DNA of 64,000 bases from Streptomyces viridiviolaceus (GTDB lineage Bacteria > Actinomycetota > Actinomycetes > Streptomycetales > Streptomycetaceae). The notes under the pieces are model-generated. The model made no database searches. It was not told the DNA's origin and saw only the letters and a list, made by a program, of their open reading frames with translations. Within the stretch, counting starts at the first letter, position 1, and each line of letters starts with the position of its first letter. This document shows, piece after piece, positions 1-9,017 of this stretch. The stretch covers positions 1 through 64,000 of the forward strand of contig NZ_BMWA01000016.1 in the NCBI RefSeq assembly GCF_014650995.1. The letters run 5' to 3'. Both the position numbers and the translations under genes were made by a program.

Positions 1-66
1 CTGTGCTCCAGGGAAGGCGAGTGGATCAACGGCCAGCTGCTGATGAGCAACGGCGGCATCGCATAG
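1..66 (+). CDS. C-terminal end of an SDR-family oxidoreductase (partial)
   Basis: Only the last 21 codons are in the window. They read ...EWINGQLLMSNGGIA and stop, which is the usual C-terminus of short-chain dehydrogenases/reductases of the FabG type (the 'itGq.l.v.GG' motif that follows the active site). The Rossmann fold and the YxxxK catalytic motif lie upstream of the window, so substrate and cofactor preference cannot be judged. The call is family level only. Confidence 0.6.
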   Translation: MCSREGEWINGQLLMSNGGIA

Positions 67-543
67 AGCCCGACCGCTCGTTGGCTCGGCTGTCGGCCGG
101 AGCGATCTGACGCATCGGCAGCGGTGGCTTCCCATCCGGCTCATGATCCGGAATCCGTGACATGCCGGCGGTGGGGCCGGGAGCGGCGAGGGGGCGAAAA
201 GCCGGGACCGGTCCCGTGAGGAACCCCGGAAGTCCCCCGTCGTCTTCGCCCGCCTGCTCACCTTCTTCGACTAGCGCCTGCGCCACCTGCTGTTCCGGTG
301 GTTCAAGTGGGTGGCCAACGCCCTGCGCGCGCTGCCCGAGATACCGTCGGCCGGCCTGCGCCAGTGGCTGATGCCCTACTGGGGAGGGCCGCTGCCGCTC
401 ATCGGGAGCGGTGGCCAAACCACTCGGCGGACTGACGCCGGTGCTCTTCTCACCGGCCGTGAGCGCCGCCCGGTCCGTCGCGGAAGGTCTCGTGACGCTT
501 CTTCACGCCCCGAGGCCCGCTTGCGGAGTTCCGCGTACGTGGC
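67..543. other. Gene-poor stretch between the SDR end and the methyltransferase
   Basis: No convincing gene is seen. A plus-strand reading around 262-420 gives protein-like text (RWFKWVANALRALPEIP) broken by a stop near 275, which might be the worn end of an unidentified gene. Other open frames here have poor codon usage and no ribosome binding site. Confidence 0.4.
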
Positions 544-1287
544 TCACTGGTCGGCCACGAACAGCCGATACCCGACGTCGATGGTGTCGAGCGTGAGCAA
601 CTCGGCGTGACGTGTGTGCCAGCGGCCGGTCGCCAGGTCCTCCGCCAGTCGGGCCAGGCCGTGCTCGACGGCGTCGTCGCCCAACTGGGCCAGCATGGAG
701 ATCCCCGCACGTACCTGCGGGTCGAGGTAGGCGCTGGGCCGGCGCCAGTAGGCGGCGCCGAAACCGTCCACGCAGTCATGGGGGACTCGGACAGGCTCCT
801 GGCGGGCCCCGCCGAGCAGGTCGGCCAGTTGGTCGGTCGGGGTGGCGCGCGTGTCGTCGAACGCGGCTGCTTCGGGGAGGTAGTCCCGGACGAGCCAGAA
901 CCGCTCACGGAAGACGCGCTGGTCCCACGTCAGGACGACGATGCGGCGGCGGGCGACCCGGCGCAGTTCGCCGATGCCGGTTGCCAGGTCGGCCCAGTGG
1001 TGGACGGTGAGCAGGGCCATCGCTGCGTCGGCGGCGTTGTCACGAAGCGGCAGCTGTTCCGCGACCGCCCGCACGGCGGGCGCCGATCCCGGGGGGCGCT
1101 GGTCGATCATGACTCGGCTGGGTTCGATCGCGAGGGCCGTCTGCGGCGGTTCGTACGAGCCGGTGCCCGCTCCGACGTTGATCACGTCGGTGGCGTCCCC
1201 GAGTGCAGCGTGGATCTGCACGGCGATCCGGGGATCAGGCCGTCGTGTCCGGGCGTACGTTGCGCCGAGTGAGTCATAGGCCACCAT
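544..1287 (-). CDS. Class I SAM-dependent methyltransferase
   Basis: A 247-residue predicted cytoplasmic methyltransferase. The SAM-binding glycine motif is VINVGAGTGSYE at about residues 35-46, the acidic motif II region (ALAIEPS) follows, and a post-motif LTVHHW sits near residue 95. The layout matches UbiE/ArsM-like small-molecule methyltransferases. No domain indicates the substrate. The ATG start keeps the usual short N-terminal helix (YDSLGATYARTRRPDPRI). It stands alone, with no operon partner. A second, different class I methyltransferase lies at 38121. Confidence 0.75.
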   Translation of the reverse strand: MVAYDSLGATYARTRRPDPRIAVQIHAALGDATDVINVGAGTGSYEPPQTALAIEPSRVMIDQRPPGSAPAVRAVAEQLPLRDNAADAAMALLTVHHWADLATGIGELRRVARRRIVVLTWDQRVFRERFWLVRDYLPEAAAFDDTRATPTDQLADLLGGARQEPVRVPHDCVDGFGAAYWRRPSAYLDPQVRAGISMLAQLGDDAVEHGLARLAEDLATGRWHTRHAELLTLDTIDVGYRLFVADQ

Positions 1288-1536
1288 GCCCGTCAGTATC
1301 GTGTCCCGGCGGAGAAGATCTCACGCGAACCGGGCCGAGACCGCCTCGTTTTCGGTGTCAAAAGGCCCTGGATCGCGGGCCTGGACGTGGATAGGCTGGC
1401 CATACGGATGATCTTGAATTGCCGAGGGGGGACTGTTCTTGTCAGCCGCACGGAGATCCTCTGCCGGCTGACCGGGGCGTTCACTCCGTGATCAGGGCGA
1501 ACTGCCACCGAACCGTCGTACGGGAGACGCCGACGC

Positions 1537-2649
1537 ATGAGTACGCCACCACCGACACCTGAAGCGGCGCGGGCTGACGGTTCGTCCGTCCTGATCGGCG
1601 CTCTCGTTCCGCTGACTCGCCCCGGATGGGTCGAGGCGGGCCGACACCTGCTCGCCGGCGTCGAGTTGGCCGTCCGCGAGGTCAACGATGCCGGCGGGAT
1701 CGCCGGAAGACCACTCGAGTTGGTGGTCCGAGACACCGCGGCCGATCCACACAGGGCCGCGGCGGCCGTGGACGAATTGGCCGGCCTGGGCGTGGCTGCC
1801 TTGGTGGGGGAGTACCACAGCGTCGTCGCTCGCGCCGCTGCCACCAGGGCCGACGCCCTCGGCCTTCCGTTCCTCTGCTCGTCAGCGGTCCTCGACGCGC
1901 TCACCGAACAGCCGACGGAATGGGTGGCGCGCCTCGCCCCGCCGCAGTCCCGCGGCTGGCAGATCTACGCGGACTTCCTCCTCGGCGCGGGCCACAGCCG
2001 CATCGCCGTAGCAACCCAGCCGAGTGTCTACTGGGCATCCGGGACCCGCATTCTGCGGGACCACCTCGCTCCACGCGGCGGCAGCGTCGTAGAGCTTGAC
2101 ATGAGCGCGCTCACCCCTGCGGCCGTGTGCGACGAACTCGTCGACAAGCGCGCGACAGCCCTCCTTCTTCTGGTCGGCCACCCGGAGCCGGCCGTGCCGA
2201 TCGTCAGGGCCGTCCGCCGCGACCAGCGCCTCGCCGAGATCATGATCGGCGCTCCGGCCGGGCAACCGGAGCTCGCCGCATGGGCGACGACTCTGGGCAC
2301 CGACGGCGCCGCGATCCCGTTCTTGCGCTACCTGCCCGAGCGTCTCAGCCCACTTGGCGAACGAGTCGGGGCGGCGCTCCGCGAGCGGCTGGCCGAAGCA
2401 CCCTCCTTCGTGGCCTTCGAGGGCTACGACACGGTCACCGTCCTCGCCGAGGTGCTGCGTTCCCACGGCGCGGACCGGGCGCGCACTGCGGCATCCTGGC
2501 CGCACGTTGCCGTCGACGGCACCCGCGGGCAGATCCGGTTCTCGCGTGCGCCGGGCATCAGCGTCTGGCAATGGGCTCGGGCGCCGATCCAGGTCGTGGA
2601 CCGGCATCCGGCGGAGCCCGACCGCTTCCGGATCCTGCACGCCGGCTGA
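1537..2649 (+). CDS. Orphan periplasmic-binding-protein-like protein (Leu/Ile/Val receptor family)
   Basis: A 370-residue protein of the type I periplasmic binding fold used by branched-chain amino acid and amide ABC transporters. The start of the fold is clear (IGALVPLTRPG, then GVELAVREVNDAGGIAGRPLELVVRD), and the two-lobe pattern continues to about residue 330. There is no signal peptide or lipobox: the N-terminus is hydrophilic (MSTPPPTPEAARADG), so it may act in the cytoplasm as a ligand sensor. No permease or ATPase gene is adjacent. GGGAG about ten bases before the ATG supports the start. The ligand is unknown. Confidence 0.7.
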   Translation: MSTPPPTPEAARADGSSVLIGALVPLTRPGWVEAGRHLLAGVELAVREVNDAGGIAGRPLELVVRDTAADPHRAAAAVDELAGLGVAALVGEYHSVVARAAATRADALGLPFLCSSAVLDALTEQPTEWVARLAPPQSRGWQIYADFLLGAGHSRIAVATQPSVYWASGTRILRDHLAPRGGSVVELDMSALTPAAVCDELVDKRATALLLLVGHPEPAVPIVRAVRRDQRLAEIMIGAPAGQPELAAWATTLGTDGAAIPFLRYLPERLSPLGERVGAALRERLAEAPSFVAFEGYDTVTVLAEVLRSHGADRARTAASWPHVAVDGTRGQIRFSRAPGISVWQWARAPIQVVDRHPAEPDRFRILHAG

Positions 2650-2667
2650 GGGGGGCGCAAAGTCGGC

Positions 2668-4164
2668 TCAGCGCACCTTGGCCAGCTTGTCGGCGATCGT
2701 GGTGAGCAGGGAAGTGCCACAGGCGGCGAAGCTGTCCGCAGCCCAGCAGACGTAGCCGTCGGGACGGATGAGCAGGACTTCGGCGCCCAGTCCATCGGTG
2801 CACGTGGCGCGGACGAGGTCGACCCGTGGCGGGAGCCGGAGGTCGGCCGGGACGGTTCCGGCCAGATCGAGCAGGACGGCGTGCCCCGCGGCGAACAGCG
2901 TCGACAGCCGGGTGGGGCCGGCTGCGGTGACCAGCTCGGCGTCCGGCACGCGCTGTCCGGCCGGCGGAGGCTCGCCGGGCAGCGCGTGGCTCAGCGCGAG
3001 ACCGGACATCAACCCGGCGAGGTGGCGGTTGGTGTCGGGCAGGCGCATCAGGTCGATGAAGATGTCCCGCAGGGCGGCCACGTCCGTGCTCGGGTTCGGA
3101 TCCGCCAGCACGCGCTGCGCCGACGTGTGATGCAGCACCTGGGCTGCCGCCGGGTGCCGTTCGGCGTGGTAGCTGTCCAGGAGGCCGTTCGGCGCGCGGT
3201 CCTGGACGGCTGCGGCCAGTTTCCAACCGAGGTTGAACGCGTCCTGGAGGCCGAGGTTGAGACCCTGGCCGCCCAGCGGCGGGTGGATGTGTGCGGCGTC
3301 GCCCGCGAACAGGACACGGCCCACTCGGTACTGCTCCAGCTGCCGGGTGGCGTCGCTGAACCGGGACGCGTTGTCCACGGCGGCAAGGGTGGTTTCGGGG
3401 CCGTACAGGGCCCGCAGGGTGGCGGCGATCTCCTCGTGGGTGACGGGGGTGTCCCGGCCGGTGTCCGTCTGGTCGGCGCGGCCGAAGGTGATCCGGTACC
3501 GGTCGCCGCCGAGCGGGACGAGCATGGACCAGTAGCCGCCCACGTGACGGGTCAGGGAGCTCATGTGCCCCATCCGCCGCGGCACCAGCGATGACACGGC
3601 GGACAGCCGGATGTCGGCCAGCACCGCCTGATGGGTCCCGGGCCGGCCGGGGAACGGCAGCCCGAGCAGTTTCCGTACCGTGCTGTGGCCGCCGTCGCAC
3701 GCCACCAGACAGTGGGCCCGCACCCGAAGACCGTCCGCCGTCACGACCACACCGTCCTCGTGTTGCTCGACCCCTGAGACGGCGGCTCCGCGCAGCACCT
3801 GCGCGCCGACGGCGGTCGCCCGCTCTTCGAGCACCTCCTCGATCTCCCATTGAGGGATCCCGATCGGAAAGGGGTGCCTGGTCCGCCAGGGCGCGCAGTC
3901 CAAGGGCACGGGCAGCGCCGCGAAGTGCCCGCCCACCGGTTGACGCGGCAGGGCCCGCTGCTGCAACGGCTCCAACAGCCCCCGCAACTCCAGCAGTTCG
4001 GCGGTACGGGGCTGGATCGCGCCACCCTTCACCTGCTCGATGCGCTGGTCCAGCTTCTCCAGGACCAGGGTCTCGACCCCGGCCAGAGCCAGTTCGTACG
4101 CCAGCATCAGTCCGGTCGGGCCTGCGCCCGCGATGACGACCTCCGTCGACCGCTCTGTCAGCAC
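2668..4164 (-). CDS. FAD-dependent aromatic monooxygenase (PheA/TfdB family)
   Basis: A 498-residue class A flavoprotein hydroxylase. The N-terminal dinucleotide motif is VIAGAGPTGLMLAYELALAG (residues ~10-29). The DG motif is VACDGGHSTVRKLLG (~165) and the FAD-ribityl motif is FAGDAAHIHPPLGGQGLN (~290). The C-terminal thioredoxin-like domain of this family is present (LIRPDGYVCWAAD). Such enzymes hydroxylate phenols or polyketides or inactivate rifamycin- or tetracycline-like drugs. The start is GTG with GGGAG upstream. It is divergent from a TetR gene with a dyad between them, a classic arrangement for a drug- or aromatic-inducible oxidase. Confidence 0.85.
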   Translation of the reverse strand: MLTERSTEVVIAGAGPTGLMLAYELALAGVETLVLEKLDQRIEQVKGGAIQPRTAELLELRGLLEPLQQRALPRQPVGGHFAALPVPLDCAPWRTRHPFPIGIPQWEIEEVLEERATAVGAQVLRGAAVSGVEQHEDGVVVTADGLRVRAHCLVACDGGHSTVRKLLGLPFPGRPGTHQAVLADIRLSAVSSLVPRRMGHMSSLTRHVGGYWSMLVPLGGDRYRITFGRADQTDTGRDTPVTHEEIAATLRALYGPETTLAAVDNASRFSDATRQLEQYRVGRVLFAGDAAHIHPPLGGQGLNLGLQDAFNLGWKLAAAVQDRAPNGLLDSYHAERHPAAAQVLHHTSAQRVLADPNPSTDVAALRDIFIDLMRLPDTNRHLAGLMSGLALSHALPGEPPPAGQRVPDAELVTAAGPTRLSTLFAAGHAVLLDLAGTVPADLRLPPRVDLVRATCTDGLGAEVLLIRPDGYVCWAADSFAACGTSLLTTIADKLAKVR

Positions 4165-4194
4165 TCTGACTCACTCCCTATGATTTCTTTCCTC

Positions 4195-4210
4195 GGTATA
4201 AATGTATACC
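4195..4210. promoter_or_regulatory. 16-bp dyad, likely TetR operator
   Basis: GGTATA-aatg-TATACC is a perfect inverted repeat with 6-bp arms in the 80-bp gap between the divergent monooxygenase and TetR genes. It is AT-rich in a very GC-rich background. Size, symmetry and position fit autoregulation by the adjacent TetR protein together with control of the monooxygenase; the binding itself is inference. Confidence 0.6.
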
Positions 4211-4244
4211 AGGTGCGGAAATATCCTCAGGGAAGTCGGCTGCT

Positions 4245-4898
4245 ATGGTGTGGGCCGTGGACGGCAAGCCAGGACTGCGGGAACGAAAGAAGCAGCGGAC
4301 CCGCGCGGCGATCTCCGACGCGGCGATCGCATTGTTCCTCGAGCACGGCTTCAACCAGGTCTCGGTGGCTCAGGTGGCCGAGGCGGCCGAAGTGTCCAAG
4401 CGCACGCTCTTCGCGTACTTCCCGACCAAGGAAGACCTCGTGGTGCATCGCCTCGCCGATCACGAGACCGAGGCCGCACGCGTCGTGCGGGCCCGCACGC
4501 CCGGCACTGCCCCGCTGACGGCGCTGCGTGAGCACTTCCTCAAGGGGCTGCAGGAGCGAGACCCGATCACCGGACTCAATGACCATCCCCAGGTGCTTCG
4601 GCTCACCCGGATGATCCTGGACGCGCCCTCGCTGGTGGCTCGCATGGATCAGTTCAAGACCAGCGCCGAACGCGCACTCGCCGAGGCACTGCGGGAAACG
4701 GCGGACACCCCCGAACTCACGGCGAGGTTCGCCGCCGCCCAGATCGTCGCCGTCCAGGGGGTGCTGGCCCAGGACAACGCCAGACGCCTGGCGCACGGAG
4801 AGGCGGCCGACGCGCGCCATACGGGTGCCGTGGCGGACGCGGAGCTCGCGTTCGCGCTGTTGGAGAACGGCCTGCGGCAACTGTCCTCACGGCACTGA
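4245..4898 (+). CDS. TetR-family transcriptional regulator
   Basis: A 217-residue repressor. The N-terminal HTH is typical (RAAISDAAIALFLEHGFNQV, then VAEAAEVSKRTLFAYFPTKE, residues ~20-62). The rest is the helical ligand domain, with the C-terminal pattern of the actinobacterial subgroup that controls oxidoreductases. The ATG follows AGGGAAG; a GTG 12 bases downstream is an alternative start. It probably represses itself and the divergent flavin monooxygenase through the dyad between them. Confidence 0.85.
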   Translation: MVWAVDGKPGLRERKKQRTRAAISDAAIALFLEHGFNQVSVAQVAEAAEVSKRTLFAYFPTKEDLVVHRLADHETEAARVVRARTPGTAPLTALREHFLKGLQERDPITGLNDHPQVLRLTRMILDAPSLVARMDQFKTSAERALAEALRETADTPELTARFAAAQIVAVQGVLAQDNARRLAHGEAADARHTGAVADAELAFALLENGLRQLSSRH

Positions 4899-4969
4899 CG
4901 CGTGGCGTGCGGACAGCGAGCGTCGGGGACACCCGGTGCCGTGCAGTCCGTGGACCGGCCACCAGTTGG

Positions 4970-5509
4970 TCAGACTCCCGCACCACGGGCGATGCGGAAC
5001 AGCACATTGGGGCGCAGCGGTCCCTCGGGCACGCCGGGGTCGTCGAAGTCCTCGGCAGGATCCCGGGTCATGCCGATCCGGCGCATCACCGCCTGAGAAC
5101 GGAGGTTGGTGGCCGTCGTCACAGCGAGGATCTCGGGAACTTCGAGCGTGTCGAAGCCGTAGGCCAGGACCGCCAGCGCGGCCTCGGTGGCGTAGCCCTG
5201 ACCCCAGGCCGACCGGGCGAGCCTCCAGCCGACCTCCACTCCGGTGAACGGCATGCCGTCATCCACGTCGTCCAGGCCCGCGAAGCCGATGAACTTGCCC
5301 GTGGCCCGCACCTCGACGGCCCACCATCCGTAGCCTCGCCGGTCGAAATCCGCCTGGAACCGCGCCACAGAGGCATCGCTCTGTTCACGTGTGAGCAGGT
5401 CGCCCAAGTGCTCCCGGACCTCCGGATCGGCGTTCATGACCGCCCATGGCCCGAGGTCGGAGTCACGCCATCGACGCAGGGTGAGACGATCGGTGTGGAG
5501 TTCGGTCAT
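4970..5509 (-). CDS. GNAT N-acetyltransferase (RimJ/RimL type)
   Basis: A 179-residue acetyltransferase starting MTELHTDRLTLRRWRDSD, the usual RimJ/RimL/Acetyltransf_3 opening. The acetyl-CoA loop is R-x-x-W-G-Q-G-Y-A-T-E-A around residue 105, followed by NLRSQAVMRRIGM, the conserved C-terminal pattern. The ATG was chosen because GGGTGGGGG lies directly before it; a TTG four codons upstream would remove that site. It ends convergently with the TetR gene. The substrate could be a protein N-terminus or a small amine. Confidence 0.8.
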   Translation of the reverse strand: MTELHTDRLTLRRWRDSDLGPWAVMNADPEVREHLGDLLTREQSDASVARFQADFDRRGYGWWAVEVRATGKFIGFAGLDDVDDGMPFTGVEVGWRLARSAWGQGYATEAALAVLAYGFDTLEVPEILAVTTATNLRSQAVMRRIGMTRDPAEDFDDPGVPEGPLRPNVLFRIARGAGV

Positions 5510-5638
5510 GCCCCCACCCAACGTGAGCTGTCCCGCCGGGGCAATCCCTTTTCTCAGGGAGGTCGTTCACGCCGGTGACCGTCGGGACGCCTCCCACGCA
5601 CCTGGGCGCCCCGACAGGCCCGACCGCTGACGGTGGAA

Positions 5639-6841
5639 CTAGCTCTGCGGGACGTCCTTGACGAACACGATCCCGTCGCTGTCCGCCAGGTGCGCCGGGT
5701 CGAGCGGGGCGTAGCCGAACCAGGGGGACACCCGGTGCGCGGGCAGCGTGTCGCCGAGGGCGGTGACCAACCGTGGGGCGTCGACCACGCAGCGGTCCTC
5801 CGGGAGCGCGTACAGGAGCCCTTCGACGGTGTCCGGCGGTGGCGCGTCCACTCCCTGGTGCCGGATCGTGCCGAGGGCCGTGGCCACGAAGGCGTACTCC
5901 TCGCGGAGCTGGGCGTTCACCAGCGCACCGGCGCCCCACCACTCCAGCGGCTTCCCGCCCATCCGCATCGTGCTCTTCCTGCGCTGCAGATGGGAGTTGT
6001 GGCCGTGCACGAGTGCCGGGCCCCGGGCGGCGAGGGCGAGGATGTTGCGGGCCATCATCTGGTCCCGCACCCCCACCAGCCGGGTCATGCGGGCCGGCGA
6101 GGTGTCGGCCATCCAGTAGTGGTAGCGCAGCAGGCCGGTCGCGGTGCGCCCGTACAGGCACGCCCGGTCCCAGTCCTCCCGAGAGGTCGTCGCGAGCAGG
6201 TGGGGCATCTGCTCGTCGAGCAGCGCCACCAGGTCGTCGGCGAGCAACCGCAGCTCCCCAGTCTCGACCGACCGCCCCACGGAGTGGGCCGGGTCCATCA
6301 TCGCGGCGGGATCGGACCACCGGTCGTCGGTGCCGAGAAGGCGGTCGAGTGTCTCCGCGGTGCAGGGGAGCAGGTCCGCGTCGACGCGGGCCGCGAGGTA
6401 GCCGTGGAGTGCGGTGAGGGCCTGCCGGGGGCTCGCGGCGCCGGTGATCTCCAGCGGGCCGTCGTAACCGGCGAAGCGCAGCAGCTCGGACGCCGGCCGG
6501 CCGTCGTTGTAGGAGCGCATCCAGCGCACGAGTTCGCGGTTGGCCGCCGAGACGCCCCAGCCGTGGCTGAATCCGTGCTCCATGACCTCGTCGAGGCTGC
6601 CCGTGCCCGAGGTGACGTAGTCGTCCACGACCAGGCCCGTCATGCAGTCGCTCTCGATCGCGATCGTCCGGTAGCCCTCCTGCTCGACGAGCTGCCGGAA
6701 CAGCTCGTTGCGCAGGTCGAGCAGGGTGTCCTCGCCGTGGGTGGGCTCCCCCAGGGCGAGCAGCCGGGGCCGGGCGGGGAGCAGCCTCATGACGGCGGCA
6801 GCCTCGACGGCATGGGCGGTGTCCTTGATGTCAGTCGCCAT
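5639..6841 (-). CDS. Erythromycin esterase family protein (cytoplasmic)
   Basis: A 400-residue member of the erythromycin esterase/EreA-like family. Family motifs are visible: LALGEPTHGEDTLLDLRN near residue 30 (Glu-x-x-His), IAIESD near 58, and HGHNSHLQR near 270. No signal peptide is present, so it acts inside the cell, unlike the secreted homologue at 56092. Many actinobacterial members are not proven macrolide esterases, so the substrate is open. The ATG lies at the edge of the gap shared with the divergent MerR gene, which suggests control by that regulator. Confidence 0.8.
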   Translation of the reverse strand: MATDIKDTAHAVEAAAVMRLLPARPRLLALGEPTHGEDTLLDLRNELFRQLVEQEGYRTIAIESDCMTGLVVDDYVTSGTGSLDEVMEHGFSHGWGVSAANRELVRWMRSYNDGRPASELLRFAGYDGPLEITGAASPRQALTALHGYLAARVDADLLPCTAETLDRLLGTDDRWSDPAAMMDPAHSVGRSVETGELRLLADDLVALLDEQMPHLLATTSREDWDRACLYGRTATGLLRYHYWMADTSPARMTRLVGVRDQMMARNILALAARGPALVHGHNSHLQRRKSTMRMGGKPLEWWGAGALVNAQLREEYAFVATALGTIRHQGVDAPPPDTVEGLLYALPEDRCVVDAPRLVTALGDTLPAHRVSPWFGYAPLDPAHLADSDGIVFVKDVPQS

Positions 6842-6856
6842 ACTTAAACGGTATCG

Positions 6857-6873
6857 TTGAACCTTCGGTTGAA
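6857..6873. promoter_or_regulatory. Dyad TTGAACC-ttc-GGTTGAA between esterase and MerR genes
   Basis: An inverted repeat with 7-base arms and one mismatched pair (AACC-ttc-GGTT is perfect). It sits in the 57-bp gap between the divergent starts. MerR proteins bind short dyads of this kind between promoter elements, so it is a likely operator for the neighbouring regulator. Confidence 0.5.
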
Positions 6874-6898
6874 AGTTTCCCGCGATATCGTCGGCGCC

Positions 6899-7663
6899 AT
6901 GGGGCGGAACCTTCAAAGCGGTGAGCGACTGCGGCCGGTCGATCTGGCGCGCGGACACGGTCTGTCCACGCAGGCGATCCGGAACTACGAGGAGGCCGGC
7001 ATCCTTCCGGCCGCCGGTCGCACACCCCACGGCTACCGCACCTACACCTCGCTCCACGTGGTGGCCCTGCGGGCGTTTCTCGCCCTGGTACCCGGCCATG
7101 GCCACCGGACGGCGGCGTCGGTCATGCGGGCCGTGAACCAGGGCGCGGTCGACGAGGCGTTCCGCCTCATCGACGAGAGCCACGCCCAACTCCTCGACGA
7201 CCGGCGGACCCTCCAGGCCGTGGAAAGTGCCCTCCACGACCTGGAGCCGACCACGGCGTCCGAGCCGGCCGAGGTGTCCGGACCCGGCGGCACGTTCATC
7301 GGGCCGCTGGCAGGCAACCTCGGGATCCGGCCCGCGACGCTGCGCAAATGGGAGCGCGCCGGGCTGGTGCGCCCGCGCCGCGACCCGCGGACCGGCTACC
7401 GCGTCTACGACGAGGCCGACGTCAGGGACGTCCGGCTGGTCCACCAGCTCAGGCGGGGCGGCTACCTGCTGGAGCAGATCGCCCCGCTGATCGCCCAGGT
7501 GCGGGCGGCCGGCGGGCTGGAGCCGCTGGAGGCCGCACTGTCCGACTGGCACGGTCGGCTGTCCGCCCGCGGGCGGGCGATGCTGGCCGGGGCCGCGGAG
7601 CTGGAGGCGTACCTCCGCCGACGCGGTCGGGACTCCGCGTCCGACGACGGCGTCGAGGGCTGA
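6899..7663 (+). CDS. Double-HTH MerR regulator (TioE-like)
   Basis: A 254-residue protein with two MerR-type HTH units. The first is at about residues 11-65 (VDLARGHGLSTQAIRNYEEA, then GYRTYTS). The second is at about 132-195 (IGPLAGNLGIRPATLRKWER, then GYRVYDEADVRDVRLV). This tandem layout matches actinobacterial TioE-family regulators linked to antibiotic clusters and resistance genes. The ATG was chosen over an upstream TTG that lies inside the operator dyad. It is divergent from the erythromycin esterase gene, its likely target. There is no Cys-rich metal site, so an organic inducer is more likely. Confidence 0.8.
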   Translation: MGRNLQSGERLRPVDLARGHGLSTQAIRNYEEAGILPAAGRTPHGYRTYTSLHVVALRAFLALVPGHGHRTAASVMRAVNQGAVDEAFRLIDESHAQLLDDRRTLQAVESALHDLEPTTASEPAEVSGPGGTFIGPLAGNLGIRPATLRKWERAGLVRPRRDPRTGYRVYDEADVRDVRLVHQLRRGGYLLEQIAPLIAQVRAAGGLEPLEAALSDWHGRLSARGRAMLAGAAELEAYLRRRGRDSASDDGVEG

Positions 7664-7755
7664 GGACGAATCCGCCGATCGCAAGGACGCACTCCACGAA
7701 GGGGATGCGCGCAATCCACTGGGCGCCCTTCACACAACCCCGACGGTTCCTGCGC

Positions 7756-7778
7756 GCCCGAGGGGGAGACCCTCGGGC
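7756..7778. terminator. Hairpin between convergent MerR and WYL genes
   Basis: GCCCGAGGG-ggaga-CCCTCGGGC is a perfect 9-bp stem with a 5-base loop. It lies between two genes that end towards each other, as expected for a bidirectional terminator. There is no clear T-run, which is common in Streptomyces. Confidence 0.55.
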
Positions 7779-7915
7779 TTGCGTCGCCGCGCTCATCGAC
7801 CACTGGGCGGCCGTCCTCGCTCTCCCCGCCTTCGGCGGACAGGGCGCCGCGCCTTCCGCCGGGCGCGGCCTGGACCCGCATCGAACGCGCACCTGCCGGA
7901 CGGGCACCGGGGCGG

Positions 7916-8893
7916 TCAGGGGAGTTCGTAGGCTCGGGCGAGTGTCTCCACGGTGACGGCCATGGCCTGGCGCAGTTCGGGCGGTGCGACGACCTCGACG
8001 TCCCCACCGAGCCGGAGCAGCTCGCCGCGGGCGTGCTCGGTGCCCTCGGTGGGGATGACCGCCTCGACCCATCCGCGGTCGCCGATGGGGACCGCGGTGG
8101 AGTCGACGGCCCGTACCACCTCCGGGGGGACGTTGTCGGGCAGGCGCCGGCGTCCCTGTGGGGACAGACGGATGGTGGCTGTGCCGGTGTAGCGGCGTGC
8201 GTGGAAGTCTTCGAGGTAGGAGGCCCAGTAGGCGCCCAGGTCGAAATCCACCGGGCGGTCGAACCGGTCGTCGCTCAGTACCGCGTCGAGGACCTGGGCG
8301 ACGCGGTAGGTCGCAGTGCCCCGTTCCGTCGCGGCCACGGCGTACCAGGTTCCGGATTTGAGGACCAGGCCATAGGGCCGGAGGCGGCGATCCACTTCCT
8401 GCGGGGCACGCCAGCGTCGGTATCGCACGTCCACCGCCCGCCGAGTGAGTACCGCATCGACGAACAAGGGGAGATGCGGGGGCTGTTCCGGATCCCGGTA
8501 CCAGCCGGGGGCGTCCAGGTGGAACACCGAGGCGACCCGTGACGCCTCCTCGCGCAGACCGGTCGGCAACGCGGCGAGCAGCTTCAGCCGGGCGGCCGTC
8601 ACGTCGGCCGCCAGGCCCAGGTCGGCGGCGGGTCCGGGCAGTCCGGCGAAGAACAGTGCCCGTGCCTCGCCCTCGCTCATCCCGGTCAGACGGGTGCGGT
8701 AGCCGTCGAGCAGCCGGTAGCCCCCTCCGCGGCCCGGCTCGGCGTAGACCGGAAACCCCGAGGACTGCAGGCGCGCCAGGTCACGGTAGGCGGTGCGCAC
8801 GGACACGTTCAGCTCGTCGGCGATCGCCCGCGCGGAGACGCGGCCCCGCGATTGCAGCAGCAGAAGAACCGAGAGGAGCCGGCCGGCAGACAT
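7916..8893 (-). CDS. HTH/WYL-domain transcriptional regulator (YafY family)
   Basis: A 325-residue regulator. The N-terminal winged HTH (HTH_11) reads LLSVLLLLQSRGRVSARAIA, then LNVSVRTAYRDLARLQ, in the first 55 residues. A WYL-type ligand domain follows at about 130-215 (AVDVRYRRW, RLRPYGLVLKSGTWYAVAA). The C-terminal WCX extension is present. The ATG chosen starts the protein just before the HTH, as in the family. It is divergent from the NIPSNAP gene about 125 bp away and probably controls it. WYL regulators often sense nucleic-acid or small-molecule signals; the effector here is unknown. Confidence 0.85.
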   Translation of the reverse strand: MSAGRLLSVLLLLQSRGRVSARAIADELNVSVRTAYRDLARLQSSGFPVYAEPGRGGGYRLLDGYRTRLTGMSEGEARALFFAGLPGPAADLGLAADVTAARLKLLAALPTGLREEASRVASVFHLDAPGWYRDPEQPPHLPLFVDAVLTRRAVDVRYRRWRAPQEVDRRLRPYGLVLKSGTWYAVAATERGTATYRVAQVLDAVLSDDRFDRPVDFDLGAYWASYLEDFHARRYTGTATIRLSPQGRRRLPDNVPPEVVRAVDSTAVPIGDRGWVEAVIPTEGTEHARGELLRLGGDVEVVAPPELRQAMAVTVETLARAYELP

Positions 8894-9017
8894 GCGCCCA
8901 TTCTCCCCGGAAACCCTGCCAGGAGCTGTCACACGGTTCTCCTATCGTCGCTCCACGCCCGGGTCCGGCCGAACGAGCCGGTTCCCCATCCGCAGAGCAT
9001 GGAACAGGAGCCTTGCC

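Noticed and set aside
6842..7714. N-terminal extension of the erythromycin esterase frame
   Set aside because: It runs antisense through the MerR gene; the esterase family start fits the ATG at 6841.
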